DNA of 64,000 bases from Rhynchosporium graminicola (lineage: Eukaryota > Ascomycota > Leotiomycetes > Helotiales > Ploettnerulaceae). A program made the position numbers and the translations under genes. Numbering within the stretch: the first letter of the stretch is position 1; each line of letters opens with the position of its first letter. The notes under the pieces were generated by a model. That model saw only the letters and a list, made by a program, of their open reading frames with translations, was not told where the DNA came from and searched no databases. The stretch is from contig FJUW01000022.1 in NCBI GenBank assembly GCA_900074885.1, positions 62,001 to 126,000 on the forward strand. The letters are read 5' to 3'. Shown in pieces: positions 43,337 to 55,116 of this stretch.

Positions 43337-46300
43337 ATGGCGCCGGAGGAGGATATCAAGAAGCGTGTAGTACGCAAGTTGACGAAGACGAGAAAGGAGG
43401 GACGCCTGGTTACAATGGACATCCCAGAGCGCTTTCGAGATGGCGACGACGCGGACGAGGACTGCACAGCTCTCAGTGGCCGGAACGCCTACATGAACCA
43501 GTCGGTATTTGGTATGATAGCAGCAGCTGGATCCCAGGTCGACTTCAACGCCAGGTTTGATGGACAGTCAAGCGATGAGGAGGAGGATTCGGGAGATCCG
43601 CCAGCTTCACTCACTACCGAGCTTAAGGTCGACAAGACGCGAAAAGGGAAGCTACCCGCCAAACCAGAGAAGAACCATAGAAGGAAGTTTTCAGAAAGCA
43701 AATTGTTGCGGTCTCTGTCCGGCCTAGGAAGATCGAAATCGAAACTGTCTTCGAGCGGCTCTGGGCTTCCATCTCCGACCCCATCCTCCGAAGCTGTTAC
43801 TCCCGATACGCAGGCTGCTCGCACAATCTCAAGAGACGCTCCGGTTATGAGCAGGATGCTAGAAGCAAGAGCAGAACTGTCTTTGAGACCGAGCTTCGAC
43901 ACCAAACGACCTGGTCATATTAGAGAAGGAGCCATAGCGGAAGAGCAGACTTCGAGCAGTTTGGCAATGCAACTTATGGACATATTTGACTTCGAGGCCG
44001 CGGAAGACGTAATAGAGGGTACGTCTATTTTCGATTTCAATTTCGATGTCCTATGCTGCCCGCAGACTTTGAGAACTTCAGCATGCTCCTTTTGGGAACT
44101 AATAAGTCCTTGTACTAACAGTTGTAGAATACCCTTGCTGGTTACTAAAGAGCGTCCTACTTCAAGGGTACATGTATATAACGACAAGGCACATATGCTT
44201 TTATGCCTATCTGCCCAAGAAATCTGTAAGATCTTGCCCTCTTAATGATTGATTTTCTATCTCTAATAAAACTCAGAACGAGGTTGTTAAGTCTGGATAT
44301 CTATCCAAATCTGGTCGAAGAAATCCGAAATACAATCGGTACTGGTTTCGACTGAAAGACGACGTTCTTGCCTACTACTCCGACCCCTCCGATTTGTACT
44401 TTCCAAGCGGGAATATTGACCTTCGGTATGGCATATCCGCCAATGTTGTGGAAAAGGAAAAAGGGAAGGACGCTACACATTTCACTGTTGTAACGCACCA
44501 AAGAAAATACCACTTCAAAGCCGACAGTGTGCCGAGCGCCAAAGAATGGGTTAAGTCATTGCAGAAGATTATCTTCCGTTCCCACAACGAGGGAGATAGT
44601 GTCAAAATCTCATTGCCAATCGAGAATATCATTGACATTGAGGACAGTCAAATCATTGACTTCGCGGATACCTGCAAGATTAGAGTCATTGACAATGACG
44701 AAACCTATGCAATCGATGAGGTTAGTCTGTGTACCCATAATTACAAGTCATTGTCTCATCAAGCGCAGTACTTCTTCTCATTCTTCAGTTTCGGAAAAGA
44801 AGCCCTAAACGTGCTCCGGATTTTGGTAGAGGATACCACTGCCCAGCAAATTCCCGATGATGTTTTAGTTTCGCCTACGCATCTTGAGGGTGCTCGAAGT
44901 CCTCGATCACGGAGCAGTGGTCCTTCGAAGCGGAACTCTTCCCAGATGCCCAGAGAAAGGAAGCCTCACCCACCACTACCTCCCCCAATCAGAACCACCA
45001 CACCCTTCTTAGAACACAGCGTCAGGGCCACTTTGTCACCTATCGGCGGCGCACTCAGTCCTCGCGCCAGCACTGAAAACAGTCGCGCAAGTTCTGAAGC
45101 ATTCCGGAAGAGCACAGATCTGAAGAATTTTGGAAGACGAAGTGTTGACCTCGGCCGGTTGACTATGGATGGTGCGACAGGGCGTCGGAGTGTCAGCGCG
45201 AGTAGACGAAGTCTAAGTAGACATCGGCTTCCTGAAAGGCGGGCCTCTGAAAAGCCAGGTTCCTCAGATTCCTTTGTCCATTCGCTAGAAGAGCCAGGAT
45301 CATCTGGCGCATTGCCATCATCAAGCGATGACACGCAGGCTTCGGCCAGTCAGATATTACGAGGCTCTGACGTGTTTTTGTCGCCGACCATTCAACGATC
45401 CGCGTCAACCTCTCGAGGACACGATGCGAAATCCAGTAACGAAGACCCTCGAGCTGAGTCTCCCTCAAAAGTCACGTCTAATGCTGCAACAATGAGGCCA
45501 CCAAAGCCGCGTCACAATGCCACGACTGGCGCTGCCAAAGAACAAGATGCTGGTCAGGTTGAGCCATCTACAGCCGCCCCTACATTACAGAGCCTTGTGA
45601 AAGCTGGCGCATATCCATTACAGCGCGCAGCAGGCTTTGCGGGCTATCTTAACCGACATTCCAAACGAATGAGCACTTTACTAGCAACAGAATCAATGGG
45701 CTACGTCGAGAAGGTATCCGGGATGTGGAAGGGAGGCAAGAAACACTATGACGAGCCTCAAGGTTTATCTCTGGACGATGAAACGTACGACGACGATGAA
45801 GATCAGACTGCTGCGTACGGGGATCGCTTTCGAGAACACTTTGCACTTCCATTGACGGAGAAGTTGCAGGCCTCATACTTTGGCTTTCTACATCGCGTGT
45901 TGCCTTTATATGGCAAGATATACATCAGCGACAGATCTTTCTGCTTCCGAAGTCTCCTTCCTGGTACACGAACCAAGCTCATTCTACCTCTTAAAGATAT
46001 TGAGAACGTCGATAAAGAGAAAGGTTTCCGCTTCGGGTATTCTGGATTGGTCGTCGTTATCAGAGGTCACGAAGAACTCTTCTTTGAGTTTCCCCAGGGA
46101 GACACCAGAGACGACTGTGCGGTCACGCTACTTCAGAATCTGGAGACAATGCGATTCCTTAAGGAGTCCGGACTCTTAAGCGCGGAGGAAGAGGAGAGTG
46201 CTCAAACTGCCAGTGCTGAGCACAAGAATCTCCAGCAGGCTCGGATGGATGGCTTCGCCGAACATGAGATCAAAATGCCAAAGACGGCTGAAGAAGCCAG

Positions 46301-47943
46301 AGCCGACGGACCACCAATATTGTTCGACGACCCACGCGCATCTATTCTTAATTTCAAACCTACGGAATCTCTCCGGGTGACTTGCTTGACAATTGGTTCG
46401 CGTGGTGATGTCCAACCATACATTGCTCTTTGCAAAGGACTGATGGCCGAAGGACACCGACCAAGAATTGCCACTCATCGCGAATTTCGGCCTTGGATCG
46501 AAAGTCACGGAATTGAGTTCCGCCCTGTGGAAGGGGATCCTGCCGAGCTGATGCGAATCTGCGTCGAGAATGGCATGTTCACCTATTCCTTCCTGAAAGA
46601 GGCATCTACACATTTTCGTGGCTGGATTGATGAACTACTTTCTTCGGGGTGGATTGCCTGTCAGGACTCGGATCTTCTGATTGAAAGTCCCAGTGCCATG
46701 TGTGGTATCCATATCGCCGAAGCACTTTGCATTCCATACTTCCGAGGCTTCTCCATGCCGTGGACTAGAACCCGAGCATATCCACACGCTTTTGCGGTCC
46801 CTGATCATAAAATGGGTGGTGCATATAACTACATCACCTATGTCATGTTCGACAACGTCTTCTGGAAGGCCATATCCTCACAAGTAAATAGGTGGAGACG
46901 GAAAGAGCTTGGCCTGCAAGCCACGAGTCTCGAGAGAATGCAGCCAAACAAAGTCCCATTCTTATACAACTTCAGCCCATCTGTAGTTGTGCCGCCCCTG
47001 GATTACAGCGATTGGATTCGTGTGACTGGATACTGGTTTCTTGATGAGGGCGGCGAAGACTGGACAGCACCAAAGGAGCTTACTGACTTCATCAAAAAGG
47101 CTAGAGTCGACGGCAAGAAGATTGTTTATGTTGGTTTTGGCTCCATAGTTGTCCAGGACTCAGCTGCCATGACCGAGACGATTGTGCAGTCAGTTCTCAA
47201 AGCTGATGTGCGATGTATTTTATCGAAAGGATGGTCAGATCGACTGGACAAAAAAGATGCCACGGTTGTAGAAAAGCCTCTACCCGCGGATATCCTATTG
47301 ATAAAGTCTGCTCCTCACGACTGGCTTTTCAAGCAAATCGATGCCGCAGCTCATCACGGTGGATCTGGAACAACCGGTGCCAGTCTCAGAGCCGGTCTTC
47401 CTACAATTATCAAGCCTTTCTTTGGAGACCAATACTTCTTCGGCTCTCGTGTGCAAGATCTCGGGGTCGGCATCTGCCTGAAGAAGCTCAATGTCAGCAC
47501 TTTCTCACGCGCGATGTGGGAAGCTTGCAACAGCCAGAGAATGATAGTCAAAGCCAAAGTGCTTGGCGAGACAATCAGACAGGTAATTCTCCTTTAATTC
47601 TGTCAACAACACAAGAAACTGAGAACTGACAATAACGCAGGAAAACGGCGTTGATATGGCCATCCAATCCATTTACCGCGATCTCGATTACGCCAAATCG
47701 CTGATCAAGCGCCGAGATGGTAAATCCACAGACGACACAGTGGAAGATCCAGAAGAGAGCTGGACTTTCATTGGCGACGAACATGATCCAGCTCTTGTGA
47801 AGCGGATACACGATTGGGACTCCTTGGCACAAAGCGGTATATTCGCGCAGAATGCGGGCAGCGGCGGTCAGAACTCGGAGAGCTCGGATGGGAAGGTGTT
47901 TGGAGAACGAAGTGAGAGTTTTGCCAAGGACATGGCTGCATGA
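43337..47943 (+). CDS. atg26: UDP-glucose:sterol 3-beta-glucosyltransferase (Atg26/Ugt51)
   Basis: Five exons fit: 43337-44018, 44128-44225, 44277-44720, 44769-47582 and 47641-47943, giving 1,446 residues. Domains in order: a first GRAM region (about 222-262, [20 protein letters not shown]), a PH domain (about 262-360, [21 protein letters not shown]), a second GRAM (about 760-860, RFREHFALP and [11 protein letters not shown]) and GT28 glycosyltransferase (from about 943, [18 protein letters not shown]). The UDP-sugar site [17 protein letters not shown] is at about 1270. The enzyme transfers glucose from UDP-glucose to ergosterol at membranes. In some fungi it serves pexophagy, with GRAM binding phosphoinositide. 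Intron 3 (44721-44768) is 48 bp and free of in-frame stops, so some gene callers may keep it as coding. The linker 430-740 is Ser/Arg-rich. Confidence 0.95.
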
Positions 47944-48920
47944 TGAGATGATGAGATGAATTTGAGATGCGTATACTTAATTTTAGAGGACTTAAGCTTG
48001 GGGTTTGGCAGTTTGGTGTGTTGATTTGGGATGGGCTGGGTTGGATTGGGTATCTCAATGGCAACAGCATAGCGAGCGATATGGGATTCTGTTTTTAGTT
48101 ATTTCCTGCCTTCCTTCTTGCTATTCTTTAGGCTGCTGAGCTTGGGGTTGGGAGTCATTGAATCGGGTTGATGTAAGGGATCTCTACTCCTCTATTGACC
48201 TGACCACTCTAATTAGTAGCAGTTACTTGTATATTTATGATTGATTCATCAATACTTTGAAGGTTTGAGGTACGTCTTTTGTTGACACGATACGTCATTA
48301 CAGTCGAGGGGTTCTCAATGAATAAATTGTATCCTATGTATGGCAAGGTGCATTGACTTACTTCCAAACACATGAGTGATCAGAGATATAGAAAATAATT
48401 TTTTTAGCAAGTAATGCTAGGCGAGTAATTCTACAGTGTAGCCAGAAACGTCACCTGTTAATGTCGCCAAATCATCTCAGGCCTCCATTTGAATACCCGA
48501 TTGATAACACGAAATAGGCCAAGGACCTCAGAGGGCTAAAATCTTAAGTGTCCCATATATTTCGGATGGCATGAGTAGATGTTATCCCTCAAGGTGGAGT
48601 TCATTTTCATAATTCAATAATAACGTCATGGGAATATTTGAGGACATTACTTTAAGGAATACTTCGAAGTCATCAAAGTTGAGGTACTTATTTCATTATG
48701 TAGCTTCTGCTATAGCCTCGATACAACTAATTTTGCTCCTATTCAGTTTTTAAGGCAATCTCCTATGGGGAAAGAAAGAACCCCGACGCTTCGTACACAA
48801 ATGGGTATTAAGTGAAGAAAACCAAACTGTTGAGCGACGCTCCAACGCCCAATGCCAAATGCCCAGACATTCTGCAATTCGCTAGTAATGTACCAACAAA
48901 TTCTTGTGACACTCGTTGCC
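47944..48920. other. Intergenic between convergent atg26 and an acidic-protein gene
   Basis: No gene. Contains one copy of a dispersed repeat (48580-48675) and AT-rich sequence. Confidence 0.5.
48580..48675. repeat. Dispersed repeat R2, copy 1
   Basis: About 96 bp starting tgttatccctcaagg and ending near aatacttcgaagtca. It is closely similar to 52111-52206, with scattered substitutions. Confidence 0.75.
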
Positions 48921-50436
48921 TCACTCTTCTACGCTCTCAATCGAGGCCTCACGGACAAATGGTGTTTCTTCCTCATCAACCTCTTCGTCGACTTCAAGGC
49001 TCTCGAGGGTCGTTACTTTGCCGTCTGAACCAACGTAGTAGAAGATCTTTCCAGCGAAGCCCTCAGCAAAGTCACCGCCTTCGCCGCCTTCGTCGCCTGC
49101 ATCTTCCTCCATGCTGCCTACGTACATTCTGACAACATCAATGTCCCAGCAGTAGTCTTTTGGGAAGGGAGTCTTGACTTCTGCTGACACGAAGCGCAGG
49201 CACTGTCGCATGTCTTCAAAGCCTTGGATAGAGTTATGAAACAATACGTAAATCGCCGATCGGTCATACATCATTCCGGTGAAGCGGAACACCTGTTTCT
49301 TCTGTTTATTGAAGTCCTTGACATACTGTTCAAGATCGGAGAGAGCAAAGACTCTAGCTGCCTCCATGCGAAATCGCAGCTTTAGGAACATGGCTTTGAC
49401 TTTGCAGAGGATTGGCGAGCATGGCTCAATTTCAACCTCATGTAGGAGCATTTGTGTCGTGTCGACTTGAGGATACTCGATAGTCAGGGAAGGATCGAAG
49501 GTTTCATTGCTGTCGGGCTCGTTTATCTGTTAAACATTAGTGAGGTGCTGGTTGAGTGTTCGACCAAAAGCTCACCTTGCTATTGTTCTCCTTTCTATCA
49601 TTCTCCTTGGTCTCACTCTGCTTGGTCTCGCTCTCCTTGGTATTACTATTCTCCTCGGCATCGTCCCCCTCGTTGCCGTCGGCATTTACAGAGCTATCCT
49701 CCTTGTCACTGTCTGCGATAGCCTCGTCTCCCTCGTCGCCGTCGGCATTTACAGAGCTATCCTCCTTGTCACTGTCTGCGACAGCCTCGTCTCCCTCGTC
49801 GTCGTCGGTATTCACAGAGCTATCCTCCTTGTCACTGTCTGCCATAGCCTCGTCTTCATTACCGGCTTGCAGGATAGTGACCGGTGATTCCTGGCTTGCA
49901 TTTTCACAATTGTCGACGTCCGCAGCAGGCTCGTGATCATTCTCCAGCTTGTCGTTTGAATTCTCTGAAGGATGAGCGCCGAGCTTCTCTTCATCTTCAT
50001 CCGTTCCAAAAATTTCGGTTTCTATGACCCGCTCTTCAGTGACAGCCATCCAGTCCTTCTCCCTGAGAGTTATGTTTTCCAAATCTGTAGCTAGTGACGA
50101 CTCTGCTCCCATTCGCAGATTACGGTGGTAATCCTCCAGGCCTTGATGGTATTCGATGACTGATTTGAAGCGCGCCTCAACACCTCGAACCCAAAGTGGG
50201 ATTCGATTTGCGACCCATTTCTTGGCCAGATCACCGTCGGGGTCATTGCGCTGGGTGAAAGACTTGAATTCAAAGGTTCCCTTCTTTTTCTGGTATTCAT
50301 CGTCGACGATAAGTTGGACAAGCTGATGCTTCAGAAGCTTGGCAACTCGTGGCAGGGCGATTCCGCGCGTGCGGCATTCCATACTCAGGGCATGGTTGTT
50401 GCGTTCTTCCCAGGGGATTTCCTGTGTGGGAGCCAT
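48921..50436 (-). CDS. Acidic repeat-containing protein of unknown function
   Basis: Two exons fit: 50436-49576 and 49526-48921 (49-bp intron, GTGAGC to TAACAG), giving 488 residues. The N-terminal 150 residues look folded; their start (MECRTRGIALPRVAKLLKHQLVQLIVDDE) resembles a SAP-like or helical DNA-binding segment, which is inference. The middle is a Glu/Asp/Ser-rich tail with three 21-residue repeats (DSDKEDSSVN-type). The C-terminal part (from about residue 287) has hydrophobic segments such as FRFTGMMYDRSAIYVLFHN and ends in an acidic tail. I do not recognise the family; a nuclear location is suggested only by charge. Confidence 0.65.
49668..49856 (-). repeat. In-frame coding minisatellite, three 63-bp units
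   Basis: Units at 49668-49730, 49731-49793 and 49794-49856 are nearly identical and encode 21 residues each, so copy-number change would keep the frame. Confidence 0.92.
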
Positions 50437-51134
50437 GGCGTATTATAAATGCGATGCTAGTTGCGATTGTAGTTGTGAAGTGTGGCAAATTGTGAATTCT
50501 GAAACGTTGTCGCAAATTCGACGATCTTGATGGAGAGATTGTAGCTACGATGCTGCGCAGTATTAACGTAGGAGGTTGAAGCCCCACTGTGGCCTAAAGC
50601 GGAATTTTGTCAACAAAAGCTGGGGCGCGCACTGGGGCAAGAAGTCCCACTTGCTCGCGACAAGAGGGCACACTAATTAAAAAAAAATGCTATGAAGAAT
50701 ATAAAGCATATGACATCCCAGTATTGATTGCAACTTCAGGTTTGAAAGTGAAAGCAATGATTTGCGCGGCTTTTTGTCATCCTGCACCCTTTTCAAATCA
50801 GTTCGCTTAAACTTCTAGTGGTATATCTAACCAGATAATCACTTTATTACATTCATTTTGGTGATTTTCCGCGCTTTAAGCACGCGAAACACGCATCTCT
50901 AACACACTTTCGCCAAATGGTATGTGCGTTAACTCCTTCACTATTATTAACATTTTGCAGAATTATTTCTATCAATTTATCATCATCAATTCAAGTCTCT
51001 CAGACTTCGAGTATTCGTACTCGCGACCGTAAACGGCCAGGGAATCTTGAGAGAGAAACCTAGTACTGGCACTCCCAGTCTCTCGACAAGCACAATGGCA
51101 CCTCTACTCGAGGGACGTGACGTCTATCGAGACT

Positions 51135-51700
51135 GCTAGACCATTGATGCTAGATTGGGGCCTTCTGACAAGCTTGAGTGACAGCCTCCAAGGGACGTGA
51201 CGTCTATTGAAAGTGTCAACACAACCTCAAGTTTGCCTAGAAGCCGCAGGTGGTCACCCGCTGTGAGGCTAGGGAAGCGGTTCCGGCCTTCTATCTAACT
51301 TCCTCACACTCTTCTTGTTTGATTTGCGTCCAGCGAGGATAACAAGAGGTCCTATGACATTTTTTTTCCCTTAAGCTTAGGATTTATTTTTTAGGTTATT
51401 TGCAACTTTTTACATCTTCAGCTGTCGGTTATTAAGCCTTTCGTCGCACTCCAAAGATTAAATTGATCTTGACCAAATTGATAGCTGATATCTGAATATT
51501 CTAATAAAGCTAGAAGCCTTATAGTTTGATCTTGCTCGACGAGCAGTATCAAAACCAAGGAAATAATTAATGTAACCTCATCTTGCTTCAATTCAGAGAT
51601 ATACAATCAAGGTCTCGATAACCTGTTAAACAGATGTCGAGGGGAAAATAAATAAAGGCGGCTCGCTTAGCAGAGCCCTGGTTTAGCGCGATTAGGCCGA
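51135..51700 (+). repeat. Dispersed repeat R1, copy A
   Basis: Starts gctagaccattgatgct. It includes the blocks ggtggtcacccgctgtgaggc and gcgtccagcgagga, and ends after a cgcttagca..ccctggttt block. Copy B lies 1.6 kb to the right in the same order and orientation. Confidence 0.65.
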
Positions 51701-52110
51701 ACGTCTCCGAAAGGAAATAACCCTGATCTCCTCCTCAAATTCCGTCAAGGAATGTCAAAGGCAAAATGCGACAAGAAAAAAATACGCAGTTATTTTCTTG
51801 CCGTCAATAGCGCATACTGGCCGGTACTAGTGTCAAAATCCAATAGAAAAACTACACTCTTTTTTCCCAAGACAGGCTGCGATGAGGACATGGCCTTGTC
51901 TTGCTATTTTGGCTACATCATCAAAGTGCAAACGGACAAGATTATGTTATTCAAGTCAAAGCTACAAATCACGAATTCTTCGAAGCTTCTTACTCAAGTA
52001 CAAAAATAACCACTTAAGAGATCAGTACTCGCTTACCAAAGCGAGTAACCAGCTGCTCAAAGGTCGCCTGCCACATATCATCCTCGCAATTGACCTCGAA
52101 AAGGTACAGT

Positions 52111-52206
52111 TGTTATCCCTCAAGGTCGAGTTCATTTTCATAACTCGATAATAATATCAGAGGAATATTTGAGGACGTTACTTTAAGGAATACTTCCAAG
52201 TCACCA
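52111..52206. repeat. Dispersed repeat R2, copy 2
   Basis: Partner of 48580-48675, same orientation. Confidence 0.75.
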
Positions 52207-52728
52207 GGATATATGAGAACATTCGATCAGATAACGTAGGCCAGATTCCTCAAACTTCATGAAACTATTGCATAATAGTTACCTGAGTAGCGAGACTGGC
52301 TAAATTTGTGCATGACGAAAGTATTCGGGTATCCTGACATGATTTGTTAGAATATCGCGACTTTCTCTGACTGAGACCTGAACTGCCTTAGAAATGTCAT
52401 GTAATTAGTTCATCATATTGTAAAATCAATCTAGTAAAGTCATGTAATTGTTTCGTAACTTTGACTAATTATCAAGTGCCGCAATTCGTTCCTAATTACC
52501 CTCCATTTTCGTCTGTCATATGGTATCCTAGGGAAAACAATTCCGATGCTCCAGTACGCAAAAGGGTGTCACTGAATCAAAACAAATCTGCCGGGCAACA
52601 ACCAGACTCCTCACCACCCTATGGCTACCTAAGAAATCCGAAGTCTCTAGCGAATTAGATGTTATGGTCTTCCTCACTCACTCTTCTCCGCTCTGCTCGG
52701 AATATTTTTGGAAGACTTGTGCCGTTAT

Positions 52729-53155
52729 GCTAGACCATTGATGCTGAGTGGGGACTTCCGATGAGTATGAGTGGCAGTCTCCAAGGGACGGACGTCTATT
52801 GAAAGTGCCAACAACAAACTCATACTTATCTGGGATCCAGGGTGGTCACCCCGAGTGAGGCTAGGGAAGAGCAAAAATATGGACATTCTGTATAATTTCC
52901 TCACTCCCTTCTCGTCTTTCCTGCGTCCAGCGGGAATTCGAGCGGGATCTATGCCTTTTTTTGTTTTTAATTCGAAGTCTTTTTGATATCTTCATCTACA
53001 ATCATCTTGTTCAGTCGTATAAACCTCAATCCGAATTTCATTAGGTTATCGAAACAAAACTCATGAAAGTATCGATCAGTTGCCCTACAAATAAATAAAC
53101 AGAGGCGCTTCGCTTAGCAAAACCCCTGGTTGAGCGTGGCTTGGCCATAAATCAG
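52729..53155 (+). repeat. Dispersed repeat R1, copy B
   Basis: Shares with copy A the start gctagaccattgatgct, the block ctccaagggacg..gtctattgaaagtg, ggtggtcacccc, the gcgtccagcg block followed by a T-run, and the terminal cgcttagcaaaacccctggtt block. About 140 bp shorter than copy A. Confidence 0.65.
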
Positions 53156-55116
53156 CAAACGTACCCCATCAGGCGCGAGCACAGCTAAGACATGATATGA
53201 TAATACAAATAGATAGAGCAATATACTCATTCTACACCGTCTGTAACTCTTGGCAGGTCCCATCCCCATCGCTCAATTATGTAGGCTACATTCCTTCCTT
53301 TCCTGATGTTTACGTCGAAGACAAAGCTTGTTTGACAGTTTGAGCTACTTTATTCGGAATTAACAAACTTTTAAGACGGTTCTCTCAAGTAGGGAAGATC
53401 AAAAAAATGCGAGTTCTTGTTGGCTTTTGCCCAAGTGATAATCACCTCGAAGGTCATGGCTCGCTTGACTGAGGCCTAACTGCTGCAAGCACGCCTGTCA
53501 ACTGTTCTCCGCATACATGGCTTCGAAGATCTTCAGCTCGGTGTTCCTTGATCAAAACCACTGCTATTTCTGCCACCGTATGCACCAAGCTCGCAACATT
53601 ATCTCTGACATTTAAAGACGCCACACTTGCGTCCATAACCTCAAGTTCCTCGTTCCGTAAACCCTCAGCCAAGCATCCACTACTCCACCATCTTCCCAAG
53701 TTAACATTTCACATGCGATGGGAAGACGTCATTGACGACTTGTTTACAATATTCTTGCGCGTTCTTTATTAAAGCGTCCTTCGACCTCCAAAACAGCTGG
53801 ATGCGCTTCTCCTCACCAACGTCATCATCGTGGAGCAGTGCAGCGAGAGGCGAGGCCTATGCGATGTCTTGTGTGAAGAAGAGTCCGTCAGCAAGGATCT
53901 CGATATCGCTAGGATGGCTCAGATATCGCGAGTCTATCATATGGTGAAAGGCAGGGTCGAAGCTCTATTTGTGCACCGAGCCTCGAGAGGACGCATGTGC
54001 GAGGACTGTAGTGATACCAGCAAATCTCCGGGCGTTGCTATGCTTGAAGAAATAAGAAGTACCATTGCCAGTGTTAGGGTTTAATGCCTGTGGAACCGAA
54101 GCTAAATTGAAGATCCGCATCTTGATCGTTGAGTAAGAGCACTTCTTGAAGACGGAGTTGTTTTACAAGCTTGGTTGAACTATTACTGGTACACTGCTTA
54201 AAAGATTTTCATTGCGGGCTTTGAATGAGGCCTGTTTTTTACTCGGGATGATAGAAGCATACGATAGAAATGCCCATTCCTGTCATACCACTGGCTAATA
54301 GGCTAGCGAATTATGTTATATACTCCTGCTTAGCCCATTCGAGCACGCCAGGCAGCTTGATCATTTCCTTCATAGGAATACTATTTATAGCCCTATAAGC
54401 GAGGTAGGAATAAATGATCCTATATCCATTGAATAAGCGAAATGACATATTTTGAACAAGAGACTTGAGAAAGGATAATAGCGATTTAAAGACCTCCGTG
54501 ATCCTATCTAAGAGAAATACTTCGTTATTTGTAAATCTCGAGTTCCGGGCGTCCGTCATAAATCATCTTTTACCAACCGCAAGGGTCTTGTGTATCCACG
54601 AGAAACAGACTTTCGATTATGCTCGACTCCCATCATAACTTGTCCATTGAAAGATGACTTTGCATTTCTCGCTACCACGTGAGTGTCGTGACTCGCTCTT
54701 TTCTATTGTACCTGTATAATTTTTCACGACAAGAACCACCAGCCATCGAGGCCAATGATTGGGATTTGCGCAGGAGCTAACGCTAAGATTATTGGAAGAG
54801 GAGTTGGGCTGGACAGTGGGACGGATCAAATTGTTGAGAAGGTGCTTTAACTTTTGATTGTTATTTCTTAGCATGAAGGCGATACTGAGCTTGGAGCTAC
54901 GGGCGAATGATTGTATAGTGGCCAAGCGATGGAGAATGCCTAATTCCACATTGTAAATGTAGTGTTATTGGATTAGAAATAGAAAATGTAATGTTGAACG
55001 TCCTTCTTCCAAAAAAAGTTTGATACAATTCTGCCTTGAAAACCCAGCCAGGAGAAGATCGAGAAGTACTTTGTCAAGCCTCAACATCCTCATGCGCACG
55101 TGTATTTATCATCTCA

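Larger units (their letters stand above)
50437..55116. other. Gene-poor interval with diverged repeats
   Basis: No gene supported over 4.7 kb. Two copies of repeat R1 (51135-51700, 52729-53155) and one of R2 (52111-52206) lie here. Small overlapping frames at 53454-54084 (both strands) and 54311-54949 (minus) change frame often and show no motif. One of them, 53830-54084 plus, has a protein-like composition but nothing else. Confidence 0.4.

Noticed and set aside
49540..49936. Plus-strand hydrophobic Leu/Ser/Val-rich frames resembling membrane proteins
   Set aside because: Antisense of the acidic 63-bp repeats: GAG/GAC codons read backwards give Leu, Val and Ser.
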